Origin: Paracoccaceae bacterium
GTDB taxonomy: Bacteria > Pseudomonadota > Alphaproteobacteria > Rhodobacterales > Rhodobacteraceae
Direction of reading: 5' to 3'
Assembly: GCA_019454225.1 (NCBI GenBank)
Contig: CP075370.1
Location: 186,001-250,000, forward strand
DNA length: 64,000 nucleotides
Shown: positions 16,440 through 25,906 of the stretch, one piece after another
Numbering within the stretch: position 1 is the first letter of the stretch
Layout: each line of letters begins with the position of its first letter
Program-made: the position numbers and the translations under genes
The notes under the pieces: generated by a model
Databases searched by the model: none
What the model was told of the DNA's origin: nothing
What the model saw: the letters and a program-made list of their open reading frames with translations, nothing else

Positions 16440-19400
16440 TCAGGTCAGGATCAGATCCTGGGCCAGCCCCTCCAGACTGGTGATGCCGGAAAGGGTCAGC
16501 ACCGCGTCGGGGCCAAACTCGAACACCACATTGCCGTCCTCGATCCGGGCGAAGGCGGTCATCACCTGCTCGGCCGTCAGCGTGCTCGACCACAGCGCGC
16601 GCGACAGGACGATCGAGTCGACCCCCGGCTCGAAATCGACCACCCGGTCGTGGCCCATGTCGGGCAGGAACACGAACCAGTCGGCGTCTGGCCCGCCGCG
16701 CAACTCGTCGTTGCCGCCCTCGCCGACCAGCGTGTCGGCGCCGCCATCACCCCTCAGGGTGTCGTCGCCTGCGCCGCCCAGCAGCATGTCCGCGCCATTG
16801 CCGCCGCGCAACAGGTCATCTCCGCCCTCGCCGAACAGGGTATCGTCCCCGTTCCCGCCATAGGCCGCATCGTTGCCGGCGCCGGTGCGGATCTCGTTCG
16901 CGATTCCCGATCCGGTCACCCGGTCGTTGCCGTCGCCGGTGGTGACGGCCTCGATCCCCCGCAGAAGGTCAAGCCCGTGGCCGGTGTCCTGCGCGGCAGT
17001 GATGCGCAGATCCACGGTCGTGTCGGCAGCGCCCTGAAACAGGGCCCGGTCGAAACCGGCGCCACCGAACAGTTCGTCATTGCCCTGCCCGCCGATCAGC
17101 GTGTCGTTGCCGTCGCCACCCTCCAGCGTGTCATCGCCACCCCCGCCAGACAGCAGGTCATCGCCCGCCTCGCCCGCCATGAGGTCATCGCCCGCCGCGC
17201 CGACCATGCGGAACGCATTGGATGCGGAACCTACGGTGCTGGTCAGCGGGGCAAGGCCGCCCGCGACGTCGTTGAACCTCCCGTCGGCCAGACTGCCCTG
17301 CCAGTTCGCAAGCAGGCCGGGCTCCAGCGCTGGCGCCGCAAGCTGAGTCTGCCAGTGCGCGGCAATCTCTGCGGCAGTGCGCACGCGGTCGAACAGGCGC
17401 AGGTCCCCGTACCCGCCCGCAAATGCCTGGCCGGCATCGAAGCCGCCGCCGACCGCGTCCTGTTCCTGTCCGAAGGACAGGAAGCCCCCGCCTCGCGCCG
17501 CGGTGGCGAAGGCCGCGTTGGTCATCGTGTCGGCCAGAACCCCGTCAAGGTAGAGCCGCACCTGCGCCGCCGCGTGATCCACCGTGAGCGAGACGCGGTG
17601 CATCTCGCCGTCCAGCACACGCGAGGTGGCGACGCCGGTTGTCACGAAGGTGCCGCGATAGATCAGCCGCAGATTGGCGCCCGGCAATGCCTCCAGCACC
17701 AGTTCGTTGAACTGCGCGGGCACCGCATAGGACACAAGCGCCACGTTCCCGCTGGCGATGCGCCCCAGATCGTGCTGGACCACCATTTCAAGCGTCAGGC
17801 CGGTCGGCCCGCCGATCCTCGCAAGCCCCGACAGCCAGAAATGTTCGGTCGGCGACAGAACGGCCTGGTTGACATAGCCCAGCACCAGATCCGCAGGCCA
17901 GTCGCTGTCACCCTCCAGCGTGTCATTCCCGTCCCCGCCCAGAAGCGTGTCATTGCCGCCGCGGCCACGCAGCAGGTCAGCCCCCGCGCCCCCCGATATC
18001 ACGTTGTCGACATGATCGCCGCCGATCCGGTCGTTGCCCGAGGCGCCGATGATGTTCTCGATCCCGGTGAACAGGTTGCGGTAGACTTGGCCGGGCGCCA
18101 GATAGTCGGTGGCAAAGGTGCCCTCGCGCCGCATCAGGTCGATGTCGACGGTTCCCTCGATGCGGATCGGCTCCCAGAAACGGCTGCCGTCCCAGCGGTC
18201 GCCTTCCATCTCGGGTGTGAAGGACACGACATCCGTGCCCGCACCGCCGATGAACTGGTTGAAGCCGGTGCCGCCATACAGGATGTCGTTGCCCCCGTGG
18301 CCGTTCAGGGTGTCGTTGCCCGCGTTGCCATAGAGGATGTCGTCGAAGGCCGAACCGACCAGCGCATCGTTGCCGCCGCCACCGATCAGCTGGCGGATCG
18401 TCCCCAGCGCGGCCAGAATCTCACCCGCGGCAGAGCCGCGGATCGACTCGATGCTGTCAAGGATGAAGGGACGGGTCGCCGGGCCTTCCAGAACGGTGCC
18501 GAAGGCATAGTCGTAGAATCCGGTCCAGTTGGTCAGGTCCAGTTCGTCAAAGCCGTCGCCGCCGAAGATCAGAGAGCGCCCGGAAGACCAGATGACGAAG
18601 CGGTCGTTGCCGTCCCCGCCGTAGAGCGTGTCATCGCCCCCGGTCTGGAAGATCGACAGCACGAGGTCGTCTCCGGTGCCGCCGTAGATCACATCGTTCC
18701 CGCGCGAGGTGTGAAGCTCGTCGTCGCCCGCCCCGCCATAGAGCGTGTCGCCGTAAAGCCCCGGGGTGCTGCTGCGCGCCTGAAGCGTATCGGCCCCCGC
18801 ATTGCCCGACAGGATGTGCGAGGTCGTGGTGCCGGCCGTCAACCGATCGTTGTGCCGGCTTCCGATGATCTCCTCGAAACCGAATGCCGAGAACTGCCAG
18901 ACAATTCCCAGATCCTCGGCGTCAACCTCCAGACGGCGGCCGACCACCCCGGCATAGCTGGTGTTGCCGGAACTGTAGAAGACCTCGTAGCCAAGCCGCG
19001 AGAAGTCCAGCACGTCGTGGCCGCTGCCGCCCTCGGCATGGACGAAGCTGATGTCGTCAGCGATCAGCGTGTCGTTGCCGCTGCCACCCCAGATCGTCGC
19101 CTCGCCGGTGCCGGGGTTGAAATGGTCGTTGCCCGCGCCCCCCCAGAACCGGTCGGCGGAAGGCGCGCCGGGCTGGGAATCCTGCGACGAGAACCGGTCG
19201 TCGCCCTCACCGCCATGGAACCATTCGGTGCCAGCCCCGCCGAAGAACACGTCGTTGCCGCCGGTGCCGGTGATCCGGGTCAGGTCGGGTGACAGCGTGT
19301 CGGTGCCCACCGAACGGCCCGTGGCGTCGAACTTGCGAACCGAACCCGCGGGCAGGTTCACGGTCACCCGCGCGGGCAGAAGCGTGGCCAGCTCCGACGA

Positions 19401-21428
19401 AAGAAAGCCCAGTTGCAAAAGGTCCAGCGGGCTTTCCGCTGTCGTGCCATAGTACAGGTGCCCGGCCCCGACGAGCGTGTCATTGCCGCGACCGCCGACA
19501 AAGACATCGGTGCCCGCACCGCCGTCCATGACGTCATGGCCGTCGCCACCCACAAGCGTGTCGTTGCCCTCGCCGCCCAGCAGCGTGTCGCGCCCGGCAA
19601 ACCCCACCAGCACATCATCGCCGCCGCGCCCTTCCAGCCGGTTGCTGATATCGCTGCCCCAGAAATAGTCCCGCGCGGCCCCTCCGGTCAGGTTCTCGAT
19701 GTTCTGAACCGCCTCGTTCGGCACGAAGGGTCGGCGCGTGGGGTCGTTCCGCAGGTCGACATGGTTGAAGCCTGGCGGCGCGCCGTCGCCCAGTTCGTAG
19801 ACCGCCGTGTCGATCCCCGGGCCGCCGTCGATGAAGTCGATGCCGGGGCCACCGCGTATCCAGTCGTCGCCCCGGCCGCCGAACAGGGAATCCTCCGATT
19901 CCCCTCCGCTCAGGTAGTCGTCCAGATCCCGCCCGTAGAACAGGTCGCGGCCGGGTCCGCCCAGCAGGAAATCACGCTGCGGCCCGTCCTGGTCGCCGGT
20001 CAGCGTCACATGCGGCCCGCCGGCCACGCTGCCCGATTGCCGGATGTTGCCGAAGTCGCCCAGGGCAACCCGCTGATCGTTGAAGACCACGTCGGTCACG
20101 TTCAGGATCACATCGGTGCCTTGCGCCTGTTGGCCAGGGCCTACCCGAACATGCCGGGTCGTCAGGGTGGCGGTGGCCTCGTCGAAGGTGAATGCGAAGT
20201 CGGCGAAGTTCCCGAACAGCACGGCCACGTCCTGGCCGGGACCACCGTCCATCGTGTCGTCACCCTGCCCGCCGACAAGGACGTCGTCACCGTGACCCCC
20301 GAACAGCAGGTCATTGCCCAGACCCCCGGCCACGAGGTCGTCGCCCGCGCGGGCGCTCAGCGTCGTACCCGGGTTCGGGTCCGAACCCGGCGGCAGGTCG
20401 TCGCCGAGAATCAGTTCGCCGTCATCCGATCCCGTGGCCTGCAACAGCGTCACGAACCCGTTCGGGTTCAGGATCGGGTCCACCAGGGCATCAATCGCAT
20501 CCCACAGATCGCGCAGCGGGCCTCCGTCAAGGGCCAGCGCGTCCTCCAGGTCCATCAGCATCGACTCGAAATTGTCGAAGACCGCAAGGTCGGGCAGACC
20601 CAGCCGCTTGAGCACATCCTTCACCAGCTTCTGGAAGCCCAGCGCATCCAGTATCGGGTTCAGCACCGGGTTCACCACGATGTTGAACACGAAGTCCGAG
20701 GCTTCGAGCGCCCATGAAATCGGGGCAAGCGCCTTGTCCACCACCGCCATCGGACCGCGCAGCACGGCCAGATTCGATACCAGCGCATTGACCGTGCCCA
20801 TGATCGAGGCAATCGACCGCGCCGGGCCCAGGACCGGCGCGAAGGCCGCCTCGACCGCGTCGTCGGCCGCGGCGATCGCGTCAAGCGCGGCCTGAACCGA
20901 CGGCAGGTCCGCCGGCTGTAGCGTGAGATTCGCATTGTCCACGGCCGCCAGCGCATAGGCGGGCAGCTGGGGCATCAGGCTGGCTTCCATCGCGTCGCGC
21001 AGGCTGCTCCTCACCGAGACCATGTCGGCCAGGACCGCCTTCAGCGCCAATTGCTGCGCCGAGACGATGTTGCTCTGGGTGTCGATCTGAGTCTGCAACT
21101 GCTTGAGATCGTTCCAGTCCCGATCCAGCTGCGTGGCTTTCGTCTCGACGGCGGCGGCACGGGCTTCGATCTGGCCGACCAACTGGGCCAGGGGATTCGT
21201 CAGGAACTTCAGCGCAGTGACCTTGCCGACCAGCTTCAGAAGCGTCTCGATCCCGGCGGCCGTCTGGCGCAACTGGCCTGCGTCGTCCTTGATCTGCTCA
21301 AGATAGGACAGCGCATCCTTCGCGACATCCAGCGCATCGGCAATCACGTCCAGACGGAACAGCGTCGCCTCGGTCGTGGCCGTCGCGGCAGTCAGCGTTG
21401 CGTCATAGATGACCAGTTGCGTTGTCAT
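16440..21428 (-). CDS. Large RTX (hemolysin-type calcium-binding) secreted protein with LamG-like domain
   Basis: 1662 aa. Residues ~20-200 are alpha-helical with coiled-coil character. Glycine/aspartate nonapeptide repeats (GGxGxDxLx) occur in blocks at about 360-395, 480-535, 590-650, 725-795, 860-945, 1020-1065, 1135-1175 and 1410-1580. A concanavalin-like/LamG jelly roll spans about 1180-1395. The last ~80 residues, with DWFVFLPDMGHDRVVDF and a hydrophobic end, look like a type I secretion signal. No N-terminal signal peptide. The ATG at 21428 follows AGAGG; a frame to 21503 is rejected. Probably a Ca2+-dependent surface adhesin or biofilm protein. No ABC exporter genes are nearby. Confidence 0.92.
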   Translation of the reverse strand: MTTQLVIYDATLTAATATTEATLFRLDVIADALDVAKDALSYLEQIKDDAGQLRQTAAGIETLLKLVGKVTALKFLTNPLAQLVGQIEARAAAVETKATQLDRDWNDLKQLQTQIDTQSNIVSAQQLALKAVLADMVSVRSSLRDAMEASLMPQLPAYALAAVDNANLTLQPADLPSVQAALDAIAAADDAVEAAFAPVLGPARSIASIMGTVNALVSNLAVLRGPMAVVDKALAPISWALEASDFVFNIVVNPVLNPILDALGFQKLVKDVLKRLGLPDLAVFDNFESMLMDLEDALALDGGPLRDLWDAIDALVDPILNPNGFVTLLQATGSDDGELILGDDLPPGSDPNPGTTLSARAGDDLVAGGLGNDLLFGGHGDDVLVGGQGDDTMDGGPGQDVAVLFGNFADFAFTFDEATATLTTRHVRVGPGQQAQGTDVILNVTDVVFNDQRVALGDFGNIRQSGSVAGGPHVTLTGDQDGPQRDFLLGGPGRDLFYGRDLDDYLSGGESEDSLFGGRGDDWIRGGPGIDFIDGGPGIDTAVYELGDGAPPGFNHVDLRNDPTRRPFVPNEAVQNIENLTGGAARDYFWGSDISNRLEGRGGDDVLVGFAGRDTLLGGEGNDTLVGGDGHDVMDGGAGTDVFVGGRGNDTLVGAGHLYYGTTAESPLDLLQLGFLSSELATLLPARVTVNLPAGSVRKFDATGRSVGTDTLSPDLTRITGTGGNDVFFGGAGTEWFHGGEGDDRFSSQDSQPGAPSADRFWGGAGNDHFNPGTGEATIWGGSGNDTLIADDISFVHAEGGSGHDVLDFSRLGYEVFYSSGNTSYAGVVGRRLEVDAEDLGIVWQFSAFGFEEIIGSRHNDRLTAGTTTSHILSGNAGADTLQARSSTPGLYGDTLYGGAGDDELHTSRGNDVIYGGTGDDLVLSIFQTGGDDTLYGGDGNDRFVIWSSGRSLIFGGDGFDELDLTNWTGFYDYAFGTVLEGPATRPFILDSIESIRGSAAGEILAALGTIRQLIGGGGNDALVGSAFDDILYGNAGNDTLNGHGGNDILYGGTGFNQFIGGAGTDVVSFTPEMEGDRWDGSRFWEPIRIEGTVDIDLMRREGTFATDYLAPGQVYRNLFTGIENIIGASGNDRIGGDHVDNVISGGAGADLLRGRGGNDTLLGGDGNDTLEGDSDWPADLVLGYVNQAVLSPTEHFWLSGLARIGGPTGLTLEMVVQHDLGRIASGNVALVSYAVPAQFNELVLEALPGANLRLIYRGTFVTTGVATSRVLDGEMHRVSLTVDHAAAQVRLYLDGVLADTMTNAAFATAARGGGFLSFGQEQDAVGGGFDAGQAFAGGYGDLRLFDRVRTAAEIAAHWQTQLAAPALEPGLLANWQGSLADGRFNDVAGGLAPLTSTVGSASNAFRMVGAAGDDLMAGEAGDDLLSGGGGDDTLEGGDGNDTLIGGQGNDELFGGAGFDRALFQGAADTTVDLRITAAQDTGHGLDLLRGIEAVTTGDGNDRVTGSGIANEIRTGAGNDAAYGGNGDDTLFGEGGDDLLRGGNGADMLLGGAGDDTLRGDGGADTLVGEGGNDELRGGPDADWFVFLPDMGHDRVVDFEPGVDSIVLSRALWSSTLTAEQVMTAFARIEDGNVVFEFGPDAVLTLSGITSLEGLAQDLILT

Positions 21429-21524
21429 GCCGAACCTCTGCACCAAAAGCCAGGGTCCGCCCGGGGCGGGGCGCGACCACGGGCATGACGCTAGGTCAGC
21501 CATCGGCGCGGCGGTATGGGGTGA

Positions 21525-23510
21525 TCACCCCTTCCTGTGGGTGCCCGGCGGCAGAAGGACGGCAACCGACAGCCCCGCCCCCCGTCGGGGCAGGCGGATC
21601 ATCCGCCCGCCCTGCGCCCGGGCCTCGGCATCGGCGATGGCCAGGCCCCGCCCCTCGCCCGGCTGATTGGCGGCGGTGCGTGCCACGCGCGCTTCCGGCG
21701 CGGTCGCCTGCCGGAACTCTTCGGCCGACAGGCCCGGCCCGGTGTCATGCACCTCGACCGACACCATTCCGCCGCGGCGGCGGCAGCCGATCAGGACACG
21801 GCCCGTGGGCGTGTACTTGATCGCGTTCGACACGAGATTGCACAGGATGCGCAGCACCGACAGGGGGTCGGCCGCCGTGGTGACCGAGGTCGGAACGTGC
21901 CGCAGGTCAAGCCCGCGCTCGGCCGCATCGGCCGCGAACATGTCCGTCACCGCCGCGAGGATCGCACCAAGCGACAGGTCGTCGTCGGCCGGGCGCGGTG
22001 CGGGGGCGTCGGACAGCGCATCAAGGGTATGGGCCGCGGTCTGGATCAGCGATTCCATGTAGTCAAAGGCGCGGTCGGTTTCGGCCTGCCGCTCGGCGGT
22101 GCCGGTGGGGGCACCGCCCGGCGGCTCGGCCTCGGCCTTCACGCGCAGGCGCAGGCCGTGCAGGGGTTGTCGCAGGTCGTGGATCACGTTGGCGAACTGG
22201 TCGCGCTTGCGCGCCGCCGCCGCCTCCAGCGCCAGTGTCTGACGCTCCAGCTCGGCCAGCCGCCGTCCCAGAAGCAGCGTGCGTTCGGCCGCCGCCAGGT
22301 TTTCGCGCAGGACCGCCTGGCTGCGGTCGCGCATCTGGGTATAACGGTCAAGGATCGCCAGCCCCATCAGGCCCGCGTCGATCACCATCACCACACGCAT
22401 CGAATTGGTCTGCGCGTCCTGCGACATGTCGATGCCGACATTGTGGATCAGGTTCATGAGTGTCGATGACACGACGGCACCGGTCCAGGCCAGCACGAAG
22501 AACCGCACCCGGCGGAAGTGCCGGCGCGCCACGACCAGCCCGGCAACCAGGCAGGTCAGCACACCCACCAGCGCCACCACGACGAAGGCCTGCTTGATCG
22601 CCTGCCGGTCCGCGAAGAACATCGCAAGACCAAGGCCCGCGCAGACCGCCATCACCGCCAGCAGCACCGCATCGGTGCGGGGAAAGTCGCGCCGCGTGCC
22701 CAGGAAGATCCGGGCATAAAGCGCCGACAGAAAGACGAATCCGCCCCCCCAGACCACCGAGGCGATGGAATTGAAGCCGGGCTGGTTCGGGTAGAGGTAC
22801 TGGAACGCCGTGCCGTCGGCATGCATGACGAACAGAAGCGCCGATCCCGCATAGGCCGCAAAGGCCAGCGCGATCACCGACCGGAACACCGCCGAACCGA
22901 TCAGCGCCGCCGCGATGAAGGCCGCCATGAAGCCGTAGAACACGAAGTTGCGGGCATAGACCACGGCGGTCGTCTCCAGGAACCCGGCACGCGTCTTGAT
23001 CGACATCGGCAGGAGCGACGAACCCTCTGACCAGAATCGCACGAGGACGGTCGCCTGCTCGCCGGGTTCCAGGTGCATCCGCGTCGCCATCTGGGGAAAC
23101 AGCATCGGCCGGGCGGTGAACGGAGTGGACGTCGACAGCGCCAGAAGATGCTCCGTCCGGCCATCCTCGCGGATCAGCCAGGTATCGAAGCTCTGCTTGA
23201 AGTTCTCGTGGAAATGCAGCACCCACTCCGCCTGATCGGCGGACCCGTTGCGCAGCCGCAGGCGCAGCCAGACGGCCTCGTCCCTGTAGCCGAAATCGGG
23301 CTGCACCCCGGCCACCGGCGCCCAGTCTGCCATCGCCTGCGCCTGCTCGGGGGTCAGGCTGTGGTCGGCATCGAACATGACCGACAGATGCGGCGTGACC
23401 GACTCGAACGGCACGGCACCGTTCAGCGCCAGCACCTCGGCCGCGTCGCTGGACCGTGGCGCCAGCCATGCTAATGTTATCGCGACAACTATTGCCAGGA
23501 ACGTCCGCAT
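21525..23510 (-). CDS. 7TM-DISM sensor histidine kinase
   Basis: 661 aa. Signal peptide at residues 1-23 (ending SDA/A), a periplasmic 7TMR-DISMED2-like sensor to about residue 165, seven helices to about 385, and a coiled coil. A HisKA-type dimerisation helix has H444 in FANVIHDLRQPLHGL. The HATPase domain has N-box LVSNAIKYTPTG, DTGPGLS and GEGRGLAIADAEA. Hybrid-kinase receivers are absent. 7TM-DISM sensors often bind carbohydrates or related ligands. It is divergent from a LuxR-type response regulator only 29 bases away, presumably its partner. Confidence 0.93.
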   Translation of the reverse strand: MRTFLAIVVAITLAWLAPRSSDAAEVLALNGAVPFESVTPHLSVMFDADHSLTPEQAQAMADWAPVAGVQPDFGYRDEAVWLRLRLRNGSADQAEWVLHFHENFKQSFDTWLIREDGRTEHLLALSTSTPFTARPMLFPQMATRMHLEPGEQATVLVRFWSEGSSLLPMSIKTRAGFLETTAVVYARNFVFYGFMAAFIAAALIGSAVFRSVIALAFAAYAGSALLFVMHADGTAFQYLYPNQPGFNSIASVVWGGGFVFLSALYARIFLGTRRDFPRTDAVLLAVMAVCAGLGLAMFFADRQAIKQAFVVVALVGVLTCLVAGLVVARRHFRRVRFFVLAWTGAVVSSTLMNLIHNVGIDMSQDAQTNSMRVVMVIDAGLMGLAILDRYTQMRDRSQAVLRENLAAAERTLLLGRRLAELERQTLALEAAAARKRDQFANVIHDLRQPLHGLRLRVKAEAEPPGGAPTGTAERQAETDRAFDYMESLIQTAAHTLDALSDAPAPRPADDDLSLGAILAAVTDMFAADAAERGLDLRHVPTSVTTAADPLSVLRILCNLVSNAIKYTPTGRVLIGCRRRGGMVSVEVHDTGPGLSAEEFRQATAPEARVARTAANQPGEGRGLAIADAEARAQGGRMIRLPRRGAGLSVAVLLPPGTHRKG

Positions 23511-23524
23511 CGCTTGATGATTGC

Positions 23525-23534
23525 CCTCCGGAGG
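23525..23534. promoter_or_regulatory. Palindromic ribosome-binding sequence shared by divergent kinase/regulator pair
   Basis: CCTCCGGAGG reads the same on both strands. On the plus strand GGAGG lies 5 bases before the TTG start of the response regulator. On the minus strand it lies 14 bases before the kinase ATG, a longer spacing than usual. Confidence 0.5.
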
Positions 23535-23539
23535 TCTGT

Positions 23540-24181
23540 TTGACCATCAGTTTTGTGCTGTGCGATGATCATGTTCTGTTCCGCGAGGCTCTGGCCGGGC
23601 TCCTGCAGCAGCGCCCTGGCTACCGGATCGTCGGCCATGCCGGAAACGGGATCGAGGCGATCGCCCAGATCAAGCGTCATCAGCCCGACATCGCGATCCT
23701 TGATCTGTCGATGCCGGGTGTCGGCGGCGCCGAGGTGTTCGCCGAAGCGCGGCGCTGGTCGCCCGCGACGCGCTACATCGTGCTGACGGGCACGACGCAG
23801 GCATCGCTGCTGCGCCAGCTGGACCTCGCCGGGATCTCGGGCCTGGTCCTGAAATCGGCATCGTCCGACGACCTTTGCGCGGCCGTCGCCGCCGTGGCCC
23901 GCGGGGGGCGCTGGATCGCACCCGAGACCCGGGAACTGCTTGGCCGGTCCGGCGAGGTGCCGCGCCTCTCCGCCCGCGAGATCGAGGTATTGCACGCGAT
24001 TGCCCGTGGCCTGTCGAACCCCGGCATCGCCGAGGCCCTGGGGATCAGCCCCAAGACGGTCGACAATCACCGCTCCAGCCTGATGACCAAGCTGGGCGTC
24101 CGCTCCACCGCCACGCTGCTCGTGGCCGCGATCCGCGCCGGTCTTGTCGAGCTCGACCCGCGCGACCCCCGCGTGCCCTGA
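23540..24181 (+). CDS. NarL/LuxR-family response regulator
   Basis: 213 aa from a TTG start preceded by CCGGAGG at a 5-base spacing; an upstream frame to 23456 runs through the kinase gene and is rejected. The receiver has the acidic pair D9/D10, phosphoacceptor D55 in IAILDLSMPG, and Lys in LVLKSAS. The C-terminal LuxR helix-turn-helix is LSAREIEVLHAIARGLSNPG and then ISPKTVDNHRSSLMTKLG. It is probably phosphorylated by the divergent 7TM-DISM kinase. The start-to-start gap of 29 bases means promoters must lie inside the opposite gene. Confidence 0.93.
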   Translation: MTISFVLCDDHVLFREALAGLLQQRPGYRIVGHAGNGIEAIAQIKRHQPDIAILDLSMPGVGGAEVFAEARRWSPATRYIVLTGTTQASLLRQLDLAGISGLVLKSASSDDLCAAVAAVARGGRWIAPETRELLGRSGEVPRLSAREIEVLHAIARGLSNPGIAEALGISPKTVDNHRSSLMTKLGVRSTATLLVAAIRAGLVELDPRDPRVP

Positions 24182-24473
24182 AACGGCGACCGGGCCGGCC
24201 CACCCGCCGCACCGCGCCGAACCGACGTCCCGGCACCGGGAACCCATTGACCGCCCCGGCCATCAGGGATGCAGGCACGCGAACCGGGCGGCCAGACCCG
24301 ATGTCATCCGCCCCCGGGCCAGGGGGTGATGTGGTCCGGCACGCGCGCCGAAATCCGGCCGCTCAGCAGGCAACGGTGGCCGCGTCCGGATTCTTCTGCG
24401 CGGCAATGCCGGGCCACCACCCCGCTGCCTGCCACCCCTTCCCCGATCCCTCACCATGGGCTATCCCTGCCGC
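24182..24473. other. Gene-free GC-rich stretch before pgsA
   Basis: 292 bases. No coding frame with credible start or family resemblance, and no T-run terminator. It presumably holds the pgsA promoter, though no good -35/-10 pair was seen. Confidence 0.35.
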
Positions 24474-25142
24474 ATGACATGGACGATCCCCAACATCCTC
24501 ACCACGATGCGCCTGCTGGCTGCGCCGGGGGTGGCGGTGATGTTCCTGTATTTCCATCGCCCCTGGGCCGACTGGTTCGCGCTCGCGCTGTTCGTCGGCG
24601 CGGCGATCACGGACTACTTCGATGGCTACCTCGCCCGCCTGTGGAAGCAGGAATCCAAGTTCGGCGCGATGCTGGACCCGATCGCCGACAAGGCCATGGT
24701 GGTCATCGCGCTGGTCATCATCACCGGCTATTCCGGCATGAACCCCTGGCTGATCCTGCCGGTCACGGTGATCCTGTTCCGCGAGGTGTTCGTGGGCGGC
24801 CTGCGCGAGTTCCTGGGGGCCAAGGCGGGGCTTCTGAAGGTCACGAAACTCGCCAAGTGGAAGACCACGGCGCAGATGATCGCCATCGCCATCCTGTTCC
24901 TGGGCACCGGGCTGGAGCATGTCGAGGGGATCGCGCGGCGGGGCATGACGGCCGAGCAATATGCCGATGCGGTCACGGCGGGGCTGGCCGATCCGATCCG
25001 GTCCTGCGGGATGCGGGGCTGTTCGTCGGTCGCGACCGACGTCGGGCTGGCGCTGATCTGGGTGGCCGCCGCCCTGACGGCAGTGACCGGGTGGGAGTAT
25101 TTCCAGAAGGCGCGGCCGCATCTGCGGGACGACGAGAAATGA
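24474..25142 (+). CDS. pgsA: CDP-diacylglycerol--glycerol-3-phosphate 3-phosphatidyltransferase
   Basis: 222 aa from ATG at 24474 (MTWTIPNILTTMRL, the usual family start); an in-frame ATG at 24456 adds six residues. The CDP-alcohol phosphotransferase motif D-G-x2-A-R-x8-G-x3-D-x3-D is seen as DGYLARLWKQESKFGAMLDP and following IADK. Four or five membrane helices. It makes phosphatidylglycerol phosphate from CDP-diacylglycerol in the inner membrane. A ~30-residue hydrophilic loop before the last helix (around EHVEGIARRGMTAEQYADAV) is typical of alphaproteobacterial versions. The stop overlaps moaD. Confidence 0.95.
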   Translation: MTWTIPNILTTMRLLAAPGVAVMFLYFHRPWADWFALALFVGAAITDYFDGYLARLWKQESKFGAMLDPIADKAMVVIALVIITGYSGMNPWLILPVTVILFREVFVGGLREFLGAKAGLLKVTKLAKWKTTAQMIAIAILFLGTGLEHVEGIARRGMTAEQYADAVTAGLADPIRSCGMRGCSSVATDVGLALIWVAAALTAVTGWEYFQKARPHLRDDEK

Positions 25143-25390
25143 CGCTGACCGTTCTCTATTTCGCCTGGGTGCGCGAGCGCGTGGGCCTGCCGCGCGAGAC
25201 GGTCGATACCGGCGCCGCGACGGTCCGCGATCTCGTCGCGGAACTGGCCGCGCGCGAGGAACGCTATGCGCTGGCCTTCGCCGACCTGGCAAGCCTGCGG
25301 GTGGCGCTGGACCAGGAACTCGCGGATTTCGACTCAGGCCTGGCGGGTGTGCGCGAGGTGGCGTTCTTTCCGCCGATGACAGGGGGCTGA
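25139..25390 (+). CDS. moaD: Molybdopterin synthase sulfur carrier subunit
   Basis: 83 aa ubiquitin-like protein starting MTLTVLYFAWVRERVG and ending in the required Gly-Gly (PPMTGG). The terminal glycine is adenylated and thiocarboxylated, then donates sulfur to precursor Z in the MoaD2E2 complex. The ATG overlaps the pgsA stop by 4 bases, and moaE follows after one base. Placement between pgsA and moaE is a common alphaproteobacterial arrangement. Confidence 0.95.
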   Translation: MTLTVLYFAWVRERVGLPRETVDTGAATVRDLVAELAAREERYALAFADLASLRVALDQELADFDSGLAGVREVAFFPPMTGG

Positions 25391-25391
25391 C

Positions 25392-25832
25392 ATGCGCATC
25401 GCCGTGCAGGCCGCGCCGTTCGACCTGGGCGCCGAGGCCGCGGCCTTTGCGCGGGGCGCGGCGGGCGCGGGCGCGGTCGTCACCTTCACGGGCCTTGTGC
25501 GCGACAACGGCGGCACATTGCGGGCGATGGAGATCGAACATTATCCCGGGATGACCGAACGCGCCATCCGCGCCCATGCCGAGACGGCGGCGGCGCGGTT
25601 CGGGCTGGACGACCTGCTGGTGATCCACCGGCACGGGCGGCTGGCACCGGGCGAGGCGATCATGATGGTCGCCACCGCCGCGCCGCACCGGTCCGATGCC
25701 TTTGCGGCGGCGGAGTTCCTGATGGACTACCTGAAGTCCCGCGCGCCGTTCTGGAAGAAGGAGATCGGCGCGGACGGCGCCGACTGGGTGGCGGCGAAGG
25801 ATGCCGACGAGGCCGCGCTGCGGCGCTGGTGA
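25392..25832 (+). CDS. moaE: Molybdopterin synthase catalytic subunit
   Basis: 146 aa. Conserved VVTFTGLVRDNG near the N-terminus, IEHYPGMTE, VIHRHGRLAPGE, and the active-site KSRAPFWKKE with the catalytic lysines. With MoaD it converts cyclic pyranopterin monophosphate to molybdopterin in the cytoplasm. Directly follows moaD in a pgsA-moaD-moaE operon. Confidence 0.96.
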   Translation: MRIAVQAAPFDLGAEAAAFARGAAGAGAVVTFTGLVRDNGGTLRAMEIEHYPGMTERAIRAHAETAAARFGLDDLLVIHRHGRLAPGEAIMMVATAAPHRSDAFAAAEFLMDYLKSRAPFWKKEIGADGADWVAAKDADEAALRRW

Positions 25833-25906
25833 CGCGCCCGGCCTGGCCTTCGCGCCCTTTCCTTCGCGCGCCCGATGCGCGACAAGGGAAAAAACCGGAG
25901 GCCCCG

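Noticed and set aside
16281-19292. A 1003-codon plus-strand open frame opposite the RTX gene
   Set aside because: It is the mirror of the repetitive high-GC RTX coding sequence, has repeated low-information residues and no family resemblance.
16690-20350. Regularly recurring short DNA repeats that could suggest a CRISPR or satellite array
   Set aside because: They encode the GGxGxD calcium-binding nonapeptides in frame and vary at the DNA level without spacer structure.
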